The notes beneath the pieces are model-generated. The model searched no databases, was not told where the DNA came from, and worked only from the letters and a program-made list of their open reading frames with translations. A stretch of 64,000 bases of DNA from CBDDFN01 sp965227065 (GTDB lineage Bacteria > Pseudomonadota > Alphaproteobacteria > SPJN01). The DNA is taken from contig CBDDFN010000012.1 in the NCBI GenBank assembly GCA_965227065.1, positions 1 to 64,000 on the forward strand. The letters are read 5' to 3'. The position numbers were made by a program, and so were the translations under genes. Of this stretch, positions 35,311 through 43,217 are shown in pieces; the stretch's first letter is position 1, and each line of letters begins with the position of its first letter.

Positions 35311-36747
35311 ATGTCCAAGCTTCACCTCACCCGCCGTGCCATGCTGCGCAACACCGCCTTGATGTCGGTTGGCGCAGCCCTTGGTCCCACCGCCTTTGCC
35401 CGGCGCGCCCAGGCGTCTACCGTCCCCACCATGCTGGTTCACACCATGCTGTATGGCGGGGCGGACCTGCGCTTCTTGTTTGCGCCGGTGCCGGGCTCGC
35501 CCACCGCGCAAGCCTATTTCGAGGCGCGTAACCCGCTTTACACCAAGCGCTTCGATGGCGGCTTGCAACCTTATGAGACCTATGAGGAGCTTTACGGCAT
35601 TGAATACACCACCGCCTCCTATGGCGGGGTGAGCTTCGGCATCCACAAATCGGCCGACTGGCTGCATCAGCAGTTTGAGGCGGGCAAGGTTGCCATTGTG
35701 GCCAATGCGGTCTTTGCTACCAACCGGCGGCATGATCATGCCCAGCTGATGATGCTGGCAGGCGCAACCGATGTGCCGCGCAATGATTTCAACCGCTCAG
35801 GATGGGGCGGCCGCCTCGCCGAGGCGCTTGATCCGGCGATGGTCGTCTCCTGCTCCCCCCGTGTGCCGGTGTTCTGCCAGGGTACGTCGGGTCTCAACCG
35901 ATTTGCGCCCATGGTGCATCTGGAAAATTCGCGCAAGTTCGGACTGCCTTTCGGCACGGGCCGTGAAGGCGGCACCAACCGGATTTTAAGCCGGGCGCTG
36001 ACCGCCTATTACGCCGCGCGCGGGCCTGAAGTGCTCGCCACCACCGATCCGCGGCCCGACCGGGTTTTATTTGAGCATGAACATGCGCTCAGAAGCACTG
36101 GCGACGCCTTCAATTCCCGGATCGCTTCGGTCATGCCGTCGGCTCCGGCATCGATTGAAAATCTGCGCATGAGCACAAGCCCGGTCAGTGACGGCGCCTA
36201 TTCCCGCGCCATCGCAAATCTCTATGACGGGCTGCATGCGGCCGACATTCTCAATATGCGGGTGGTTTATCTCGACCGCATCAATTGGGACACCCATAGC
36301 CAGGAACGCGACAAGGTGATTGCCGGTTTCTCTGATCTGTTCAGCGCGTCTGGCGGGATTGCCACGCTGGAAAATGAATTGGCGGTGTCCAACCCCGATG
36401 CGGTCGGCAAGCTGACCTATTCTTTTGGGTCGGACTTTGGCCGTCAACTCGCATCGAATGGCGATGGCGGAACCGATCATGGCGATGGCACCTATTCAGT
36501 CCTTGTGGGCGATCAGGTGCGTGGCGGCGTCTATGGCGAGATGTTTCCGCTGGCCGAAATCAGCACCGACGCCACCGGCACCATGCCCTACACAGCCAAT
36601 GGCGCAGGCATTGAAGGCCGGACCGATCTGGCCCGCGTGTTCGGGGCCGCGTGCAACTGGCTGCAGGACGGTGCGGCCGACAGCGTCTTCCCCGGCTGGC
36701 AATCCTCATCCCTGGAAGAGAGTGTGAGCCTCAATCTCTTCACCTGA
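35311..36747 (+). CDS. DUF1501 family protein with Tat signal
   Basis: A 478-residue protein starting MSKLHLTRRAMLRNTALM, a twin-arginine-type signal (TRRAML, then a hydrophobic run, cleavage near AQA). The mature part has the alkaline-phosphatase-like DUF1501 pattern: LVHTMLYGGADLRFLF, NRRHDHAQLMML, WDTHSQERDKVIAGFSDLF and FGSDFGRQLASNGDGGTDHGDG, where His and Asp residues may bind metal. DUF1501 and DUF1800 partners are thought to act together at the cell surface, but the reaction is not known. It is the second gene of the pair. Confidence 0.87.
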   Translation: MSKLHLTRRAMLRNTALMSVGAALGPTAFARRAQASTVPTMLVHTMLYGGADLRFLFAPVPGSPTAQAYFEARNPLYTKRFDGGLQPYETYEELYGIEYTTASYGGVSFGIHKSADWLHQQFEAGKVAIVANAVFATNRRHDHAQLMMLAGATDVPRNDFNRSGWGGRLAEALDPAMVVSCSPRVPVFCQGTSGLNRFAPMVHLENSRKFGLPFGTGREGGTNRILSRALTAYYAARGPEVLATTDPRPDRVLFEHEHALRSTGDAFNSRIASVMPSAPASIENLRMSTSPVSDGAYSRAIANLYDGLHAADILNMRVVYLDRINWDTHSQERDKVIAGFSDLFSASGGIATLENELAVSNPDAVGKLTYSFGSDFGRQLASNGDGGTDHGDGTYSVLVGDQVRGGVYGEMFPLAEISTDATGTMPYTANGAGIEGRTDLARVFGAACNWLQDGAADSVFPGWQSSSLEESVSLNLFT

Positions 36748-36757
36748 TCCCATCCTT

Positions 36758-36786
36758 TAGACAGGGTGTCTTGGACACCTTGTCTA
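36758..36786. promoter_or_regulatory. palindromic operator upstream of the TetR gene
   Basis: TAGACAGGGTGTC (36758-36770), a TTG spacer, and GACACCTTGTCTA (36774-36786) form an inverted repeat with 12 of 13 pairs matching. It overlaps a -10-like TAATAT at 36785-36790 and lies about 60 bases before the regulator's ATG. Its size and symmetry fit a TetR-dimer operator giving autoregulation. A terminator role for the DUF1501 gene is less likely because no T-tract follows. Confidence 0.6.
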
Positions 36787-36847
36787 ATATCATGCCCCAT
36801 GCCATTCTGGCGCGGGGAAGTCAGATGACGAGTATTTGGGGGACACG

Positions 36848-37507
36848 ATGGGTTCTGTAACGGGCAAGTCCCGTGCAAACGCCGATCCGGGGACCGGACG
36901 GCATGATCTTGCCATGATGCGGGCGATCGCGGAATTAAGTGAAAAGGGCCATTCCTTTACCGAAGTTCCCGTCGAGCTTCTGGCCCGCACGGCCGGTATT
37001 TCGCGCGCCACTTTCTATCTGCACTATCGCGACAAGGGTGCGCTGGTCGAGCGTCTGGCACTGCGCCTGTCAGGCGAAATCCTGACCATCACCGATCACT
37101 GGATTCGCTATGCCGACCGCGCCAACTGGGCCGATGTGCACAATGCCATGCGGCTGGTGGTCGAAACCTGGGAAGCCAATGCGACCATTTTCGGTCTGTT
37201 GATCGAAACTTCGGTCTATGACGCCCGTGTGCGTGATTATTACAATGAGCTGAAAAACCAGATCGCCATCAACACCTCCAAAGTGATTGATAGCGCCCGG
37301 GCGGCCAACACCCTCAACCCCGCCTGCCCCAAAGAAATCGCCCATGTGGTGGTTGAGGCGGTTGAACGCAGCTGCCATGTCTTTTCAGCCGTGCCGGGCC
37401 GCAAGCGCGCACCCTGGCTGGTCGATTGTCTGACCCATCTGTGCTGGTCAACCATCTATCATCCCGATATTGTGCCGGACAAACAGGCCCCGCTGTCCCG
37501 CGGATGA
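36848..37507 (+). CDS. TetR family transcriptional regulator
   Basis: A 220-residue regulator starting at the ATG 36848 behind GGGGGA. The N-terminal helix-turn-helix covers about residues 25-70: MMRAIAELSEKGHSFTEVPVELLARTAGISRATFYLHYRDKGAL, given here only in outline (VPVELLARTAGIS, then RATFYLHYRDKG). The C-terminal ligand/dimer domain is divergent. The palindrome 62-90 bases upstream is its likely operator. The downstream hydrolase follows almost directly and is the probable co-regulated target. Confidence 0.9.
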   Translation: MGSVTGKSRANADPGTGRHDLAMMRAIAELSEKGHSFTEVPVELLARTAGISRATFYLHYRDKGALVERLALRLSGEILTITDHWIRYADRANWADVHNAMRLVVETWEANATIFGLLIETSVYDARVRDYYNELKNQIAINTSKVIDSARAANTLNPACPKEIAHVVVEAVERSCHVFSAVPGRKRAPWLVDCLTHLCWSTIYHPDIVPDKQAPLSRG

Positions 37508-37515
37508 GGTATCCG

Positions 37516-38409
37516 ATGTCCGAGCAAGAGACACTCACCCTGACCCATGGTGATCTGAAGTTTACCGCCTATGCGCAAGGCACCGGCCCCATCGCGCTGA
37601 TGGTGCATGGCTTTCCCGACACGCTGACCAGCTATCGCCATCAATTGCCCGCACTCGCTGATGCAGGCTACCGGGCTGTGTCGGTGGCCTTGCGCGGGTA
37701 TGAACCCCAATCCATTCCCGGCGATGGTGATTATTTCCTGACCTCGATTGCCAGCGACGTCATCGCCTGGGCCGACGAGTTGGGCGGGGGTCAGCCGGTC
37801 CATCTGATCGGCCATGACTGGGGCGCGATTGCCACCTATGTTGCAACCTCGATGGCACCCGAAAAGTTTCATTCGGCAACCACGATTGCCATTCCTGAAA
37901 CCCAGCGCTTCTTGTCGTTTGGCACCCGCTCGCTCCGTCAGATGCGCAATAGCTGGTACATTGTGTTTTTCCAGCTTGGCCGTCTGGCCGACTGGGCCCT
38001 GGAGCGCAATGATTTCGCCTTTGTCGATATGTTGTGGCGGCACTGGTCACCGGGCTGGGACGCCCCCCGCGAAGAAGTGGAGCGGGTGAAAGCGGCCTTC
38101 CGTCAACCCGGTGTGAAGCTGGCCGCGCTGGGCTATTACCGCGCCTTCTTCAAGGCCGCCGACCCGCGCTATCAGGAAGCCCAGCGTTTGCTGGCCGAAC
38201 CCTATCAGGTGCCAACCATGACGCTTCTGGGCGAAAAGGATGGTTGCCTCAATCATGAGGTTTCACTGAACTGCATGTTTGAGACTGATTTCAAAGGCGG
38301 GCTTGAGGTCCATTCCATCAAGGATGCGGGCCATTTCATGCATCAGGAAAAGCCCGGCGAGATCAACGCGCTGTTGATCGACTGGTTGAACAAGAACAAC
38401 CCGCAGTAA
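37516..38409 (+). CDS. alpha/beta hydrolase, epoxide-hydrolase-like
   Basis: A 297-residue alpha/beta hydrolase. The oxyanion motif HGFPDTLTSYRHQ, the nucleophile elbow GHDWGAIATY with aspartate as nucleophile, a late LLGEKDGCLN and the histidine of DAGHFMHQE give the triad expected of epoxide hydrolases or haloalkane dehalogenases. Two starts are possible: 37504 (ATGA overlap with tetR) and 37516, the latter chosen because GAGGT stands at the right distance. It is probably under the TetR-type repressor next to it. Confidence 0.85.
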   Translation: MSEQETLTLTHGDLKFTAYAQGTGPIALMVHGFPDTLTSYRHQLPALADAGYRAVSVALRGYEPQSIPGDGDYFLTSIASDVIAWADELGGGQPVHLIGHDWGAIATYVATSMAPEKFHSATTIAIPETQRFLSFGTRSLRQMRNSWYIVFFQLGRLADWALERNDFAFVDMLWRHWSPGWDAPREEVERVKAAFRQPGVKLAALGYYRAFFKAADPRYQEAQRLLAEPYQVPTMTLLGEKDGCLNHEVSLNCMFETDFKGGLEVHSIKDAGHFMHQEKPGEINALLIDWLNKNNPQ

Positions 38410-38421
38410 GGCCCTCGCCCC

Positions 38422-38979
38422 CTACTCCGCCGCTGTCCGCAGCACGGTTCCCGCGCGGCTCAAACTTTCCACCACATGGCTCATGACAGAGGGTTCAATC
38501 GGTCCGGCCTGCGCATTCATCAGCTCATTGACCGCCTGAGTCACTTCGCGGCGGGCTGCATCAAGCCGGCAAATCATGTCATAAGCGCGAATGCCGGCGT
38601 AAGCGGCGGTGAACAGGCGTGAGTCGGTGACGGTGGGCTTGTCGAGATAGCCGTCCAGATCATAGCTCAACACGGTTTCGCGTTCGGGCGCGAGAACCTG
38701 CTGACCGGTCAGCATAATGAGACGCGGCCGCCACAAATAAAGTTCCCGCCGCAGCGTGCGGACAAGATCAAGTCCCGCCGTGTCCCGCTCCATCACAACA
38801 TCGATAAAGGCCAGTGCAATATCGTCCTCGCGCTTGAACAGCTCAAGCCCGTCGGCGGCGGATGGCGCGTGGATCAGCTCCACCTCCTTGCCGCAAATCT
38901 GAACCCCTGCCAGCGTCATGTCCACGACGGTGAACACATCGGGTTCATCGTCAATTACTGCTATCTTCCAATGCGTCAT
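38422..38979 (-). CDS. response regulator with single receiver domain
   Basis: A 185-residue protein. Receiver landmarks are D10-D11 (VIDDE), the phosphoacceptor D60 (AFIDVVM), T91 (MLTGQ) and K114 (LDKP). The remaining C-terminal 65 residues form no recognisable DNA-binding domain and are helical (LDAARREVTQAVNELM). It may act through protein contacts or as a phosphate relay. Its start overlaps the kinase gene by 29 bases, so they are cognate partners translated from one message. Confidence 0.88.
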   Translation of the reverse strand: MTHWKIAVIDDEPDVFTVVDMTLAGVQICGKEVELIHAPSAADGLELFKREDDIALAFIDVVMERDTAGLDLVRTLRRELYLWRPRLIMLTGQQVLAPERETVLSYDLDGYLDKPTVTDSRLFTAAYAGIRAYDMICRLDAARREVTQAVNELMNAQAGPIEPSVMSHVVESLSRAGTVLRTAAE

Positions 38980-40657
38980 CTTCGTTTACCTCCTCCGAGA
39001 CTAAAGCCGGCCGCGCGCCGCGCACATCGCCCGCTTTGTTAGGCGCGGTGATCGGGGCCGTCAGAATGCGCGGTATGAACAGTGAGAAGGTCGTCCCCTC
39101 ACCGGATTCGGATTTGACCGTCAGCCGACCGCGCAGCGTGTTGGTGACCAGATTGTGAACGATGTGGAGCCCAAGCCCCGTGCCGCCGCGCGCCCTGTCC
39201 CCGGTCACAAAGGGATCAAAGATACGCGGCATGAATTCTTCTGAAATGCCCTTGCCGTCATCGGTGACATGAATGGCAACCTCGCGCGCCTCCTTGTCGC
39301 CATCGACGCGCACGACGATGTGGCCCGGCTCCTCCCCATCATAGGCGTGCATCAGCGCGTTCATGATCAGATTGGTGATCACCTGACTGACCGCGCCGGG
39401 GAAACTGTCCATGGGGATGAGATTTTCGCATGTCAGTTCCACCGCCTGGCTTTTGCGGCGTATGGTCGGCTGCAGCGAGCGGATGAGCGATTCGAGCACC
39501 TCGCGCAATTCAAACTTGCGGCGGCCTTCCGAAATCTGATCGGTACCGACCTGTTTGAAGCTGCGGACCAGTTCTGCCGCACGGTCCATATTGCTCAAGA
39601 TAATGTCGGAGGCTTTCTGGGCCTGGGCAAAATATTTGCGCAGCGTCTCTATATCGGGCTGGCCGGCATCCACCGCGCGTTCAGCTTCCCGCGTCATGCG
39701 GGCAAGGTTTGAACTGGCCGTCACTGCAATGCCGATCGGCGTGTTGAGTTCATGATTGACCCCGGCGACCAGGGCACCAAGGCTGGCGAGCTTTTCTGAC
39801 TGGATCAGCTGATCCTGGGCCTGGGTCAGTTCACGAATGGCGCGCTCCAGATCGGCATTGGATTTGCGCATCGCTTCTTCGCCAAGCTTGCGTTCGGAGA
39901 TATCGCGCAGAATGCCGACAAAGGTGGTGGTGCCTTCAAGACTTGCCTCGCCGACCGACAATTCCATGGGAAAGGTTGTGCCGTTCTTGCGCCGGCCTTC
40001 GACCTCCCGGCCAATGCCGATGATCTTTCGCGTGCCGGTCTTGCGGTAATTGGCCAGATAGGTGTCGTGCTGGCGGTAATAGGGATCAGGCATCAGCAAT
40101 TTGACATTCTCGCCCAGCACATCAGACGGCGCATAGCCAAACATCAGCTCGCAGGCGGCATTATACATGCGGATCGAGCCGACCTCATCGATCAGGATCA
40201 CCCCATCAACGGCGGTTTCAATGATGGTGCGCACCTGGGCTTCAGACCGGCGCAACCGTTCCTCCGCGCGCTTGCGGTCGGTGACATCGCGCAGAATGCC
40301 GATAAAGTTACGCTCGCCTTCAAACACCGCCTCGCCTACCGACAGTTCAAGGGGAAAGGTCGTGCCATCCTTGCGCAGCCCTTCAACCTCGCGGCCCACG
40401 CCAATGATCTGGGCCTGGCCCGTATCGCGATATTTGGCGAGATAGCCGTCATGCTCTTCATGATAGGGCGCAGGCATCAACACATTGACATTGCGACCTA
40501 AAACTTCGGCCTCGTCATAGCCGAACAGACGTTCGCAGGCGCGGTTGAAGCTCAAGATCTGGCCCCGGTCATCGATCACGACGATGCCGTCAACGGCCGT
40601 ATTGATCAGGGTTTGCAGACGCGCACGTTCCCGCGCCAATAGCTCTGTTGGCATCAT
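38951..40657 (-). CDS. sensor histidine kinase with two FixL-like PAS domains
   Basis: A 568-residue kinase without membrane helices, hence cytoplasmic. PAS1 covers about residues 15-130 and PAS2 about 140-260. Both carry the FixL pattern H...R twenty residues apart (H69/R89 and H197/R217) that in rhizobial FixL binds haem and senses O2. A coiled linker leads to the DHp helix with H302 (GVNHELNTPIG), then N433 (NLIMNALMHAY), DDGKGI (466-471) and GGTGLGL (491-497). The linked receiver protein gene overlaps its end. Haem binding is inferred only from the conserved residues. Confidence 0.9.
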   Translation of the reverse strand: MMPTELLARERARLQTLINTAVDGIVVIDDRGQILSFNRACERLFGYDEAEVLGRNVNVLMPAPYHEEHDGYLAKYRDTGQAQIIGVGREVEGLRKDGTTFPLELSVGEAVFEGERNFIGILRDVTDRKRAEERLRRSEAQVRTIIETAVDGVILIDEVGSIRMYNAACELMFGYAPSDVLGENVKLLMPDPYYRQHDTYLANYRKTGTRKIIGIGREVEGRRKNGTTFPMELSVGEASLEGTTTFVGILRDISERKLGEEAMRKSNADLERAIRELTQAQDQLIQSEKLASLGALVAGVNHELNTPIGIAVTASSNLARMTREAERAVDAGQPDIETLRKYFAQAQKASDIILSNMDRAAELVRSFKQVGTDQISEGRRKFELREVLESLIRSLQPTIRRKSQAVELTCENLIPMDSFPGAVSQVITNLIMNALMHAYDGEEPGHIVVRVDGDKEAREVAIHVTDDGKGISEEFMPRIFDPFVTGDRARGGTGLGLHIVHNLVTNTLRGRLTVKSESGEGTTFSLFIPRILTAPITAPNKAGDVRGARPALVSEEVNEDDALEDSSN

Positions 40658-40754
40658 ATTTTCCCGCGCCCTAAGCCTCTTTGTCCTACTGTCGGATTAT
40701 TATGAATAAGATAAGGTTAATAAGCGAACAGGAAACACAGATCGGGGGAACAAA

Positions 40755-41072
40755 ATGAGTATGAAGCAGTTTTATCTGGGGACCACCATCATCGGCTTTG
40801 GCGTTGCCCTTGTGCTGATCGCCCAATGGTTCAGCCAATATGGCATGGATATGGGGGCGGCCTGGACCCAACTGGTGGCAACCGACATGGCCACAATCGC
40901 CGCCTGGGATTTGAGCTGGAGCGCGGTGGCAGCGCTTGGCTTCATCATTGCCGAAGGTGTTCACAAATCGATTCGCGGCTGGTGGCTTGCGGTCATCGGT
41001 TCATTCTGTGTCGGTCTGTGCTTTGGCCTGCCGCTGTTTTTGTATTTGCGGGAGCGGGCCAAGGGTCACTAA
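40755..41072 (+). CDS. DUF2834 small membrane protein
   Basis: A 105-residue protein with three predicted helices: YLGTTIIGFGVALVLIAQWF, LSWSAVAALGFIIAEG and WLAVIGSFCVGLCFGLPLFL. The tail FGLPLFLYLRERAKG is typical of DUF2834, a family of unknown role. GGGGGA lies eight bases before the ATG at 40755. It is divergent from the sensor kinase across a 97-base AT-rich gap. Confidence 0.8.
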   Translation: MSMKQFYLGTTIIGFGVALVLIAQWFSQYGMDMGAAWTQLVATDMATIAAWDLSWSAVAALGFIIAEGVHKSIRGWWLAVIGSFCVGLCFGLPLFLYLRERAKGH

Positions 41073-41084
41073 CCCGGCATCCCG

Positions 41085-43217
41085 TCAATAGCCCATGCGC
41101 TGACAGACATTCTGGGCGTCTGAATATTTCTGCGCCTCCGATGTCCAGCGAATACAGATACGCCCCCGGTTTTGCTTGTCACAGCCATGGACTGCCTTGA
41201 CGTCAGCCGATTTTTCGTAAGGACCCCCGATGACCTGATAATGCGGGCCGTCAGTCCAGATTGAGGGGTCAGGCGGACATGGACACAAGGACGGGCCCGC
41301 CGCGCAGGATTTCTTGGTGCCTTCGCGGGCCTTTTGCTGCCATTGCGCAATTGCAGCTTGAACCGTCGTATCCCCGCCAATGGTGGTGTAGTAGCTGTAG
41401 CCGCGCACACCCTTGGCCTTGGGGTCCACCTTGATCACAAACACATGGAAGCCCCGATAGATATAGGACATCCCCCCAAAAAATTTGCGGTAGCCCGTGC
41501 CGGATTTGCGGACCGCATAGAAGCCCGGCGCAAGGGATTGATTGCCGCCCACGGGGGGTTGCGATGGCGGTGAGGGCTGATTGGGCGGCGTGGGCCGGGG
41601 ATTGATCGTCCCGCGTGTCTCGCCTTTGCAGTTCCAGCCATTCCACTCCCGCGACGGGGGCTTGCTGCAATAGCTCCATTTGCCGGTGAATTTGTCGCCT
41701 GTGAAATCGGCAGTAAATCCGCCCCAATAGAAGGTGCCGTTACGCTGGGTGGCGCATTTCTCCGCCGCGCTTGGCTCAGACCAGTAGCCCGACATGCGGT
41801 TGCCGGTCCACTGGCCAGTGATCAGTGATTGGTCGCTCTCATAGCGCGCCACAATCCCGCGATGGGCGCCGGTAATGGTCATCAGATTGAAGGTCGATGA
41901 ACAGCGCCCCGGCTTGCCCGGCCCCACGGGACCCGACAGGACGCCCGGAGGTTGTGTGGGCGGCTGCAATGGCGGCCGGGGTGGCGGCGTGCCACCGCTC
42001 CGCTCGCCATTGTCGCTGATTTTGGTGCAGGAAAACCGGCCTTGCCGTTCAGGCAGGCGGCGGCCCTGATAGGTCCCGCCCTGCCCCGGCTTGACGCGAT
42101 ATTCGCCCGAAAAGCCGTTTGATGTGACGCGCACATTGTATAGCTCGCCAAAACGGTTGACCGCCGGTTCTTCCCAGCGTCCCCGCCCCGTATCGGGATG
42201 CACCGTAATCACCCCTTCTTTGGAACGGTCATAGGTGCTCGAATAAAAGCCGATCCGGCCCGGTGTCCGTCCGGGGAAGCGAATGCGTTCAAACCCGCCC
42301 GTGCAGCTATAGGTGCCGGCAAAACCGTTAACCGGCGCAGGCTGCGGCGCACGGGTCACGCAGCTTTTGCTTGCCTGATCGAGGCTGGTGCCTTGCGGAC
42401 AGGCGCAGCTTAATGTGGTGCCGATCATCAAGGGTTCTGAACCGCGTACCTTGCGTTCACAATGGGCGCGCTGATCGCCAGGGCTTAATTGTTCGGGCGG
42501 GGTGCGCATGCCCGCACAGACGTGACGGCCATTTTCAACCGCCGTGCCGTGGCGGCATTTGCAGGTAAAACCATCGCCGACACTGATTGCGGTCGAGCCG
42601 GGCAAACGACGGTTGCACGCCTCGGCCCGGTCAATCGGTTCCGGCGTATTGGTTCTGACCGGCGGTGGCGGCGTGTCGCCGCCGGGACAGCTGCCTCCTT
42701 GAGTGCCGATGGAGCAATGGATGGTCGAAGCTTCAGCCAGCCGAAGCTCGACATATTCCTTGAGCGTACACAGATTAAGCGATTTGAGCTTGCTGGCGAA
42801 CGACCAGGCATGGGCTTCAGGCGTTGGACCTGCCAGCGGTGACGGCGGCTGATTGGCGGTGATGGTGGCGGTACAAGACCGGCCCACCATCCGGCCATAT
42901 TGGTCATAGCGCAGGCGCGCGCCATCCTTGTTTTGCACCGGAATGGCGGTGCGCAGCCATTCGGCAATTAACGTCCGGGCCTCATGACTGGTGGGGTCAA
43001 CCGGCGGCGGAGCGATAGAAGGGCCGTTCGCGCCCGTACCATTGCCGCCCCCTGTCCCATCGGTGCCGCCAGAACCATCAGAGCCCATCATGACGGGGCT
43101 GTCGTCACCATAGACCTGGCCCTGTTCGGCCTGCATGGTTTCATACCAGCCTTGCGCCACCGCCGGTGTGACCGTGGCGAACACAAACCCAGCGATGAGG
43201 ATTATCATCCGCCGCAT
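41085..43217 (-). CDS. large exported cysteine- and proline-rich protein, function unknown
   Basis: A 710-residue protein with signal peptide (MRRMIILIAGFVFATVTPAVAQG). The ATG at 43217 is preferred to one at 43232. It contains two related Cys-rich modules (C-x-R...GDGFTCKC-x-GTA...C and C-x-R...GTTLSCACPQGT...C), three proline-rich linkers and two regions with beta-strand repeats of the G-x-W-x-G type (ITGQWTGNRMSGYW; FTGDKFTGKWSYC). An all-beta, disulphide-rich surface protein is likely. No family is recognised. It is the last of three overlapping genes for exported proteins. Confidence 0.72.
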   Translation of the reverse strand: MRRMIILIAGFVFATVTPAVAQGWYETMQAEQGQVYGDDSPVMMGSDGSGGTDGTGGGNGTGANGPSIAPPPVDPTSHEARTLIAEWLRTAIPVQNKDGARLRYDQYGRMVGRSCTATITANQPPSPLAGPTPEAHAWSFASKLKSLNLCTLKEYVELRLAEASTIHCSIGTQGGSCPGGDTPPPPVRTNTPEPIDRAEACNRRLPGSTAISVGDGFTCKCRHGTAVENGRHVCAGMRTPPEQLSPGDQRAHCERKVRGSEPLMIGTTLSCACPQGTSLDQASKSCVTRAPQPAPVNGFAGTYSCTGGFERIRFPGRTPGRIGFYSSTYDRSKEGVITVHPDTGRGRWEEPAVNRFGELYNVRVTSNGFSGEYRVKPGQGGTYQGRRLPERQGRFSCTKISDNGERSGGTPPPRPPLQPPTQPPGVLSGPVGPGKPGRCSSTFNLMTITGAHRGIVARYESDQSLITGQWTGNRMSGYWSEPSAAEKCATQRNGTFYWGGFTADFTGDKFTGKWSYCSKPPSREWNGWNCKGETRGTINPRPTPPNQPSPPSQPPVGGNQSLAPGFYAVRKSGTGYRKFFGGMSYIYRGFHVFVIKVDPKAKGVRGYSYYTTIGGDTTVQAAIAQWQQKAREGTKKSCAAGPSLCPCPPDPSIWTDGPHYQVIGGPYEKSADVKAVHGCDKQNRGRICIRWTSEAQKYSDAQNVCQRMGY

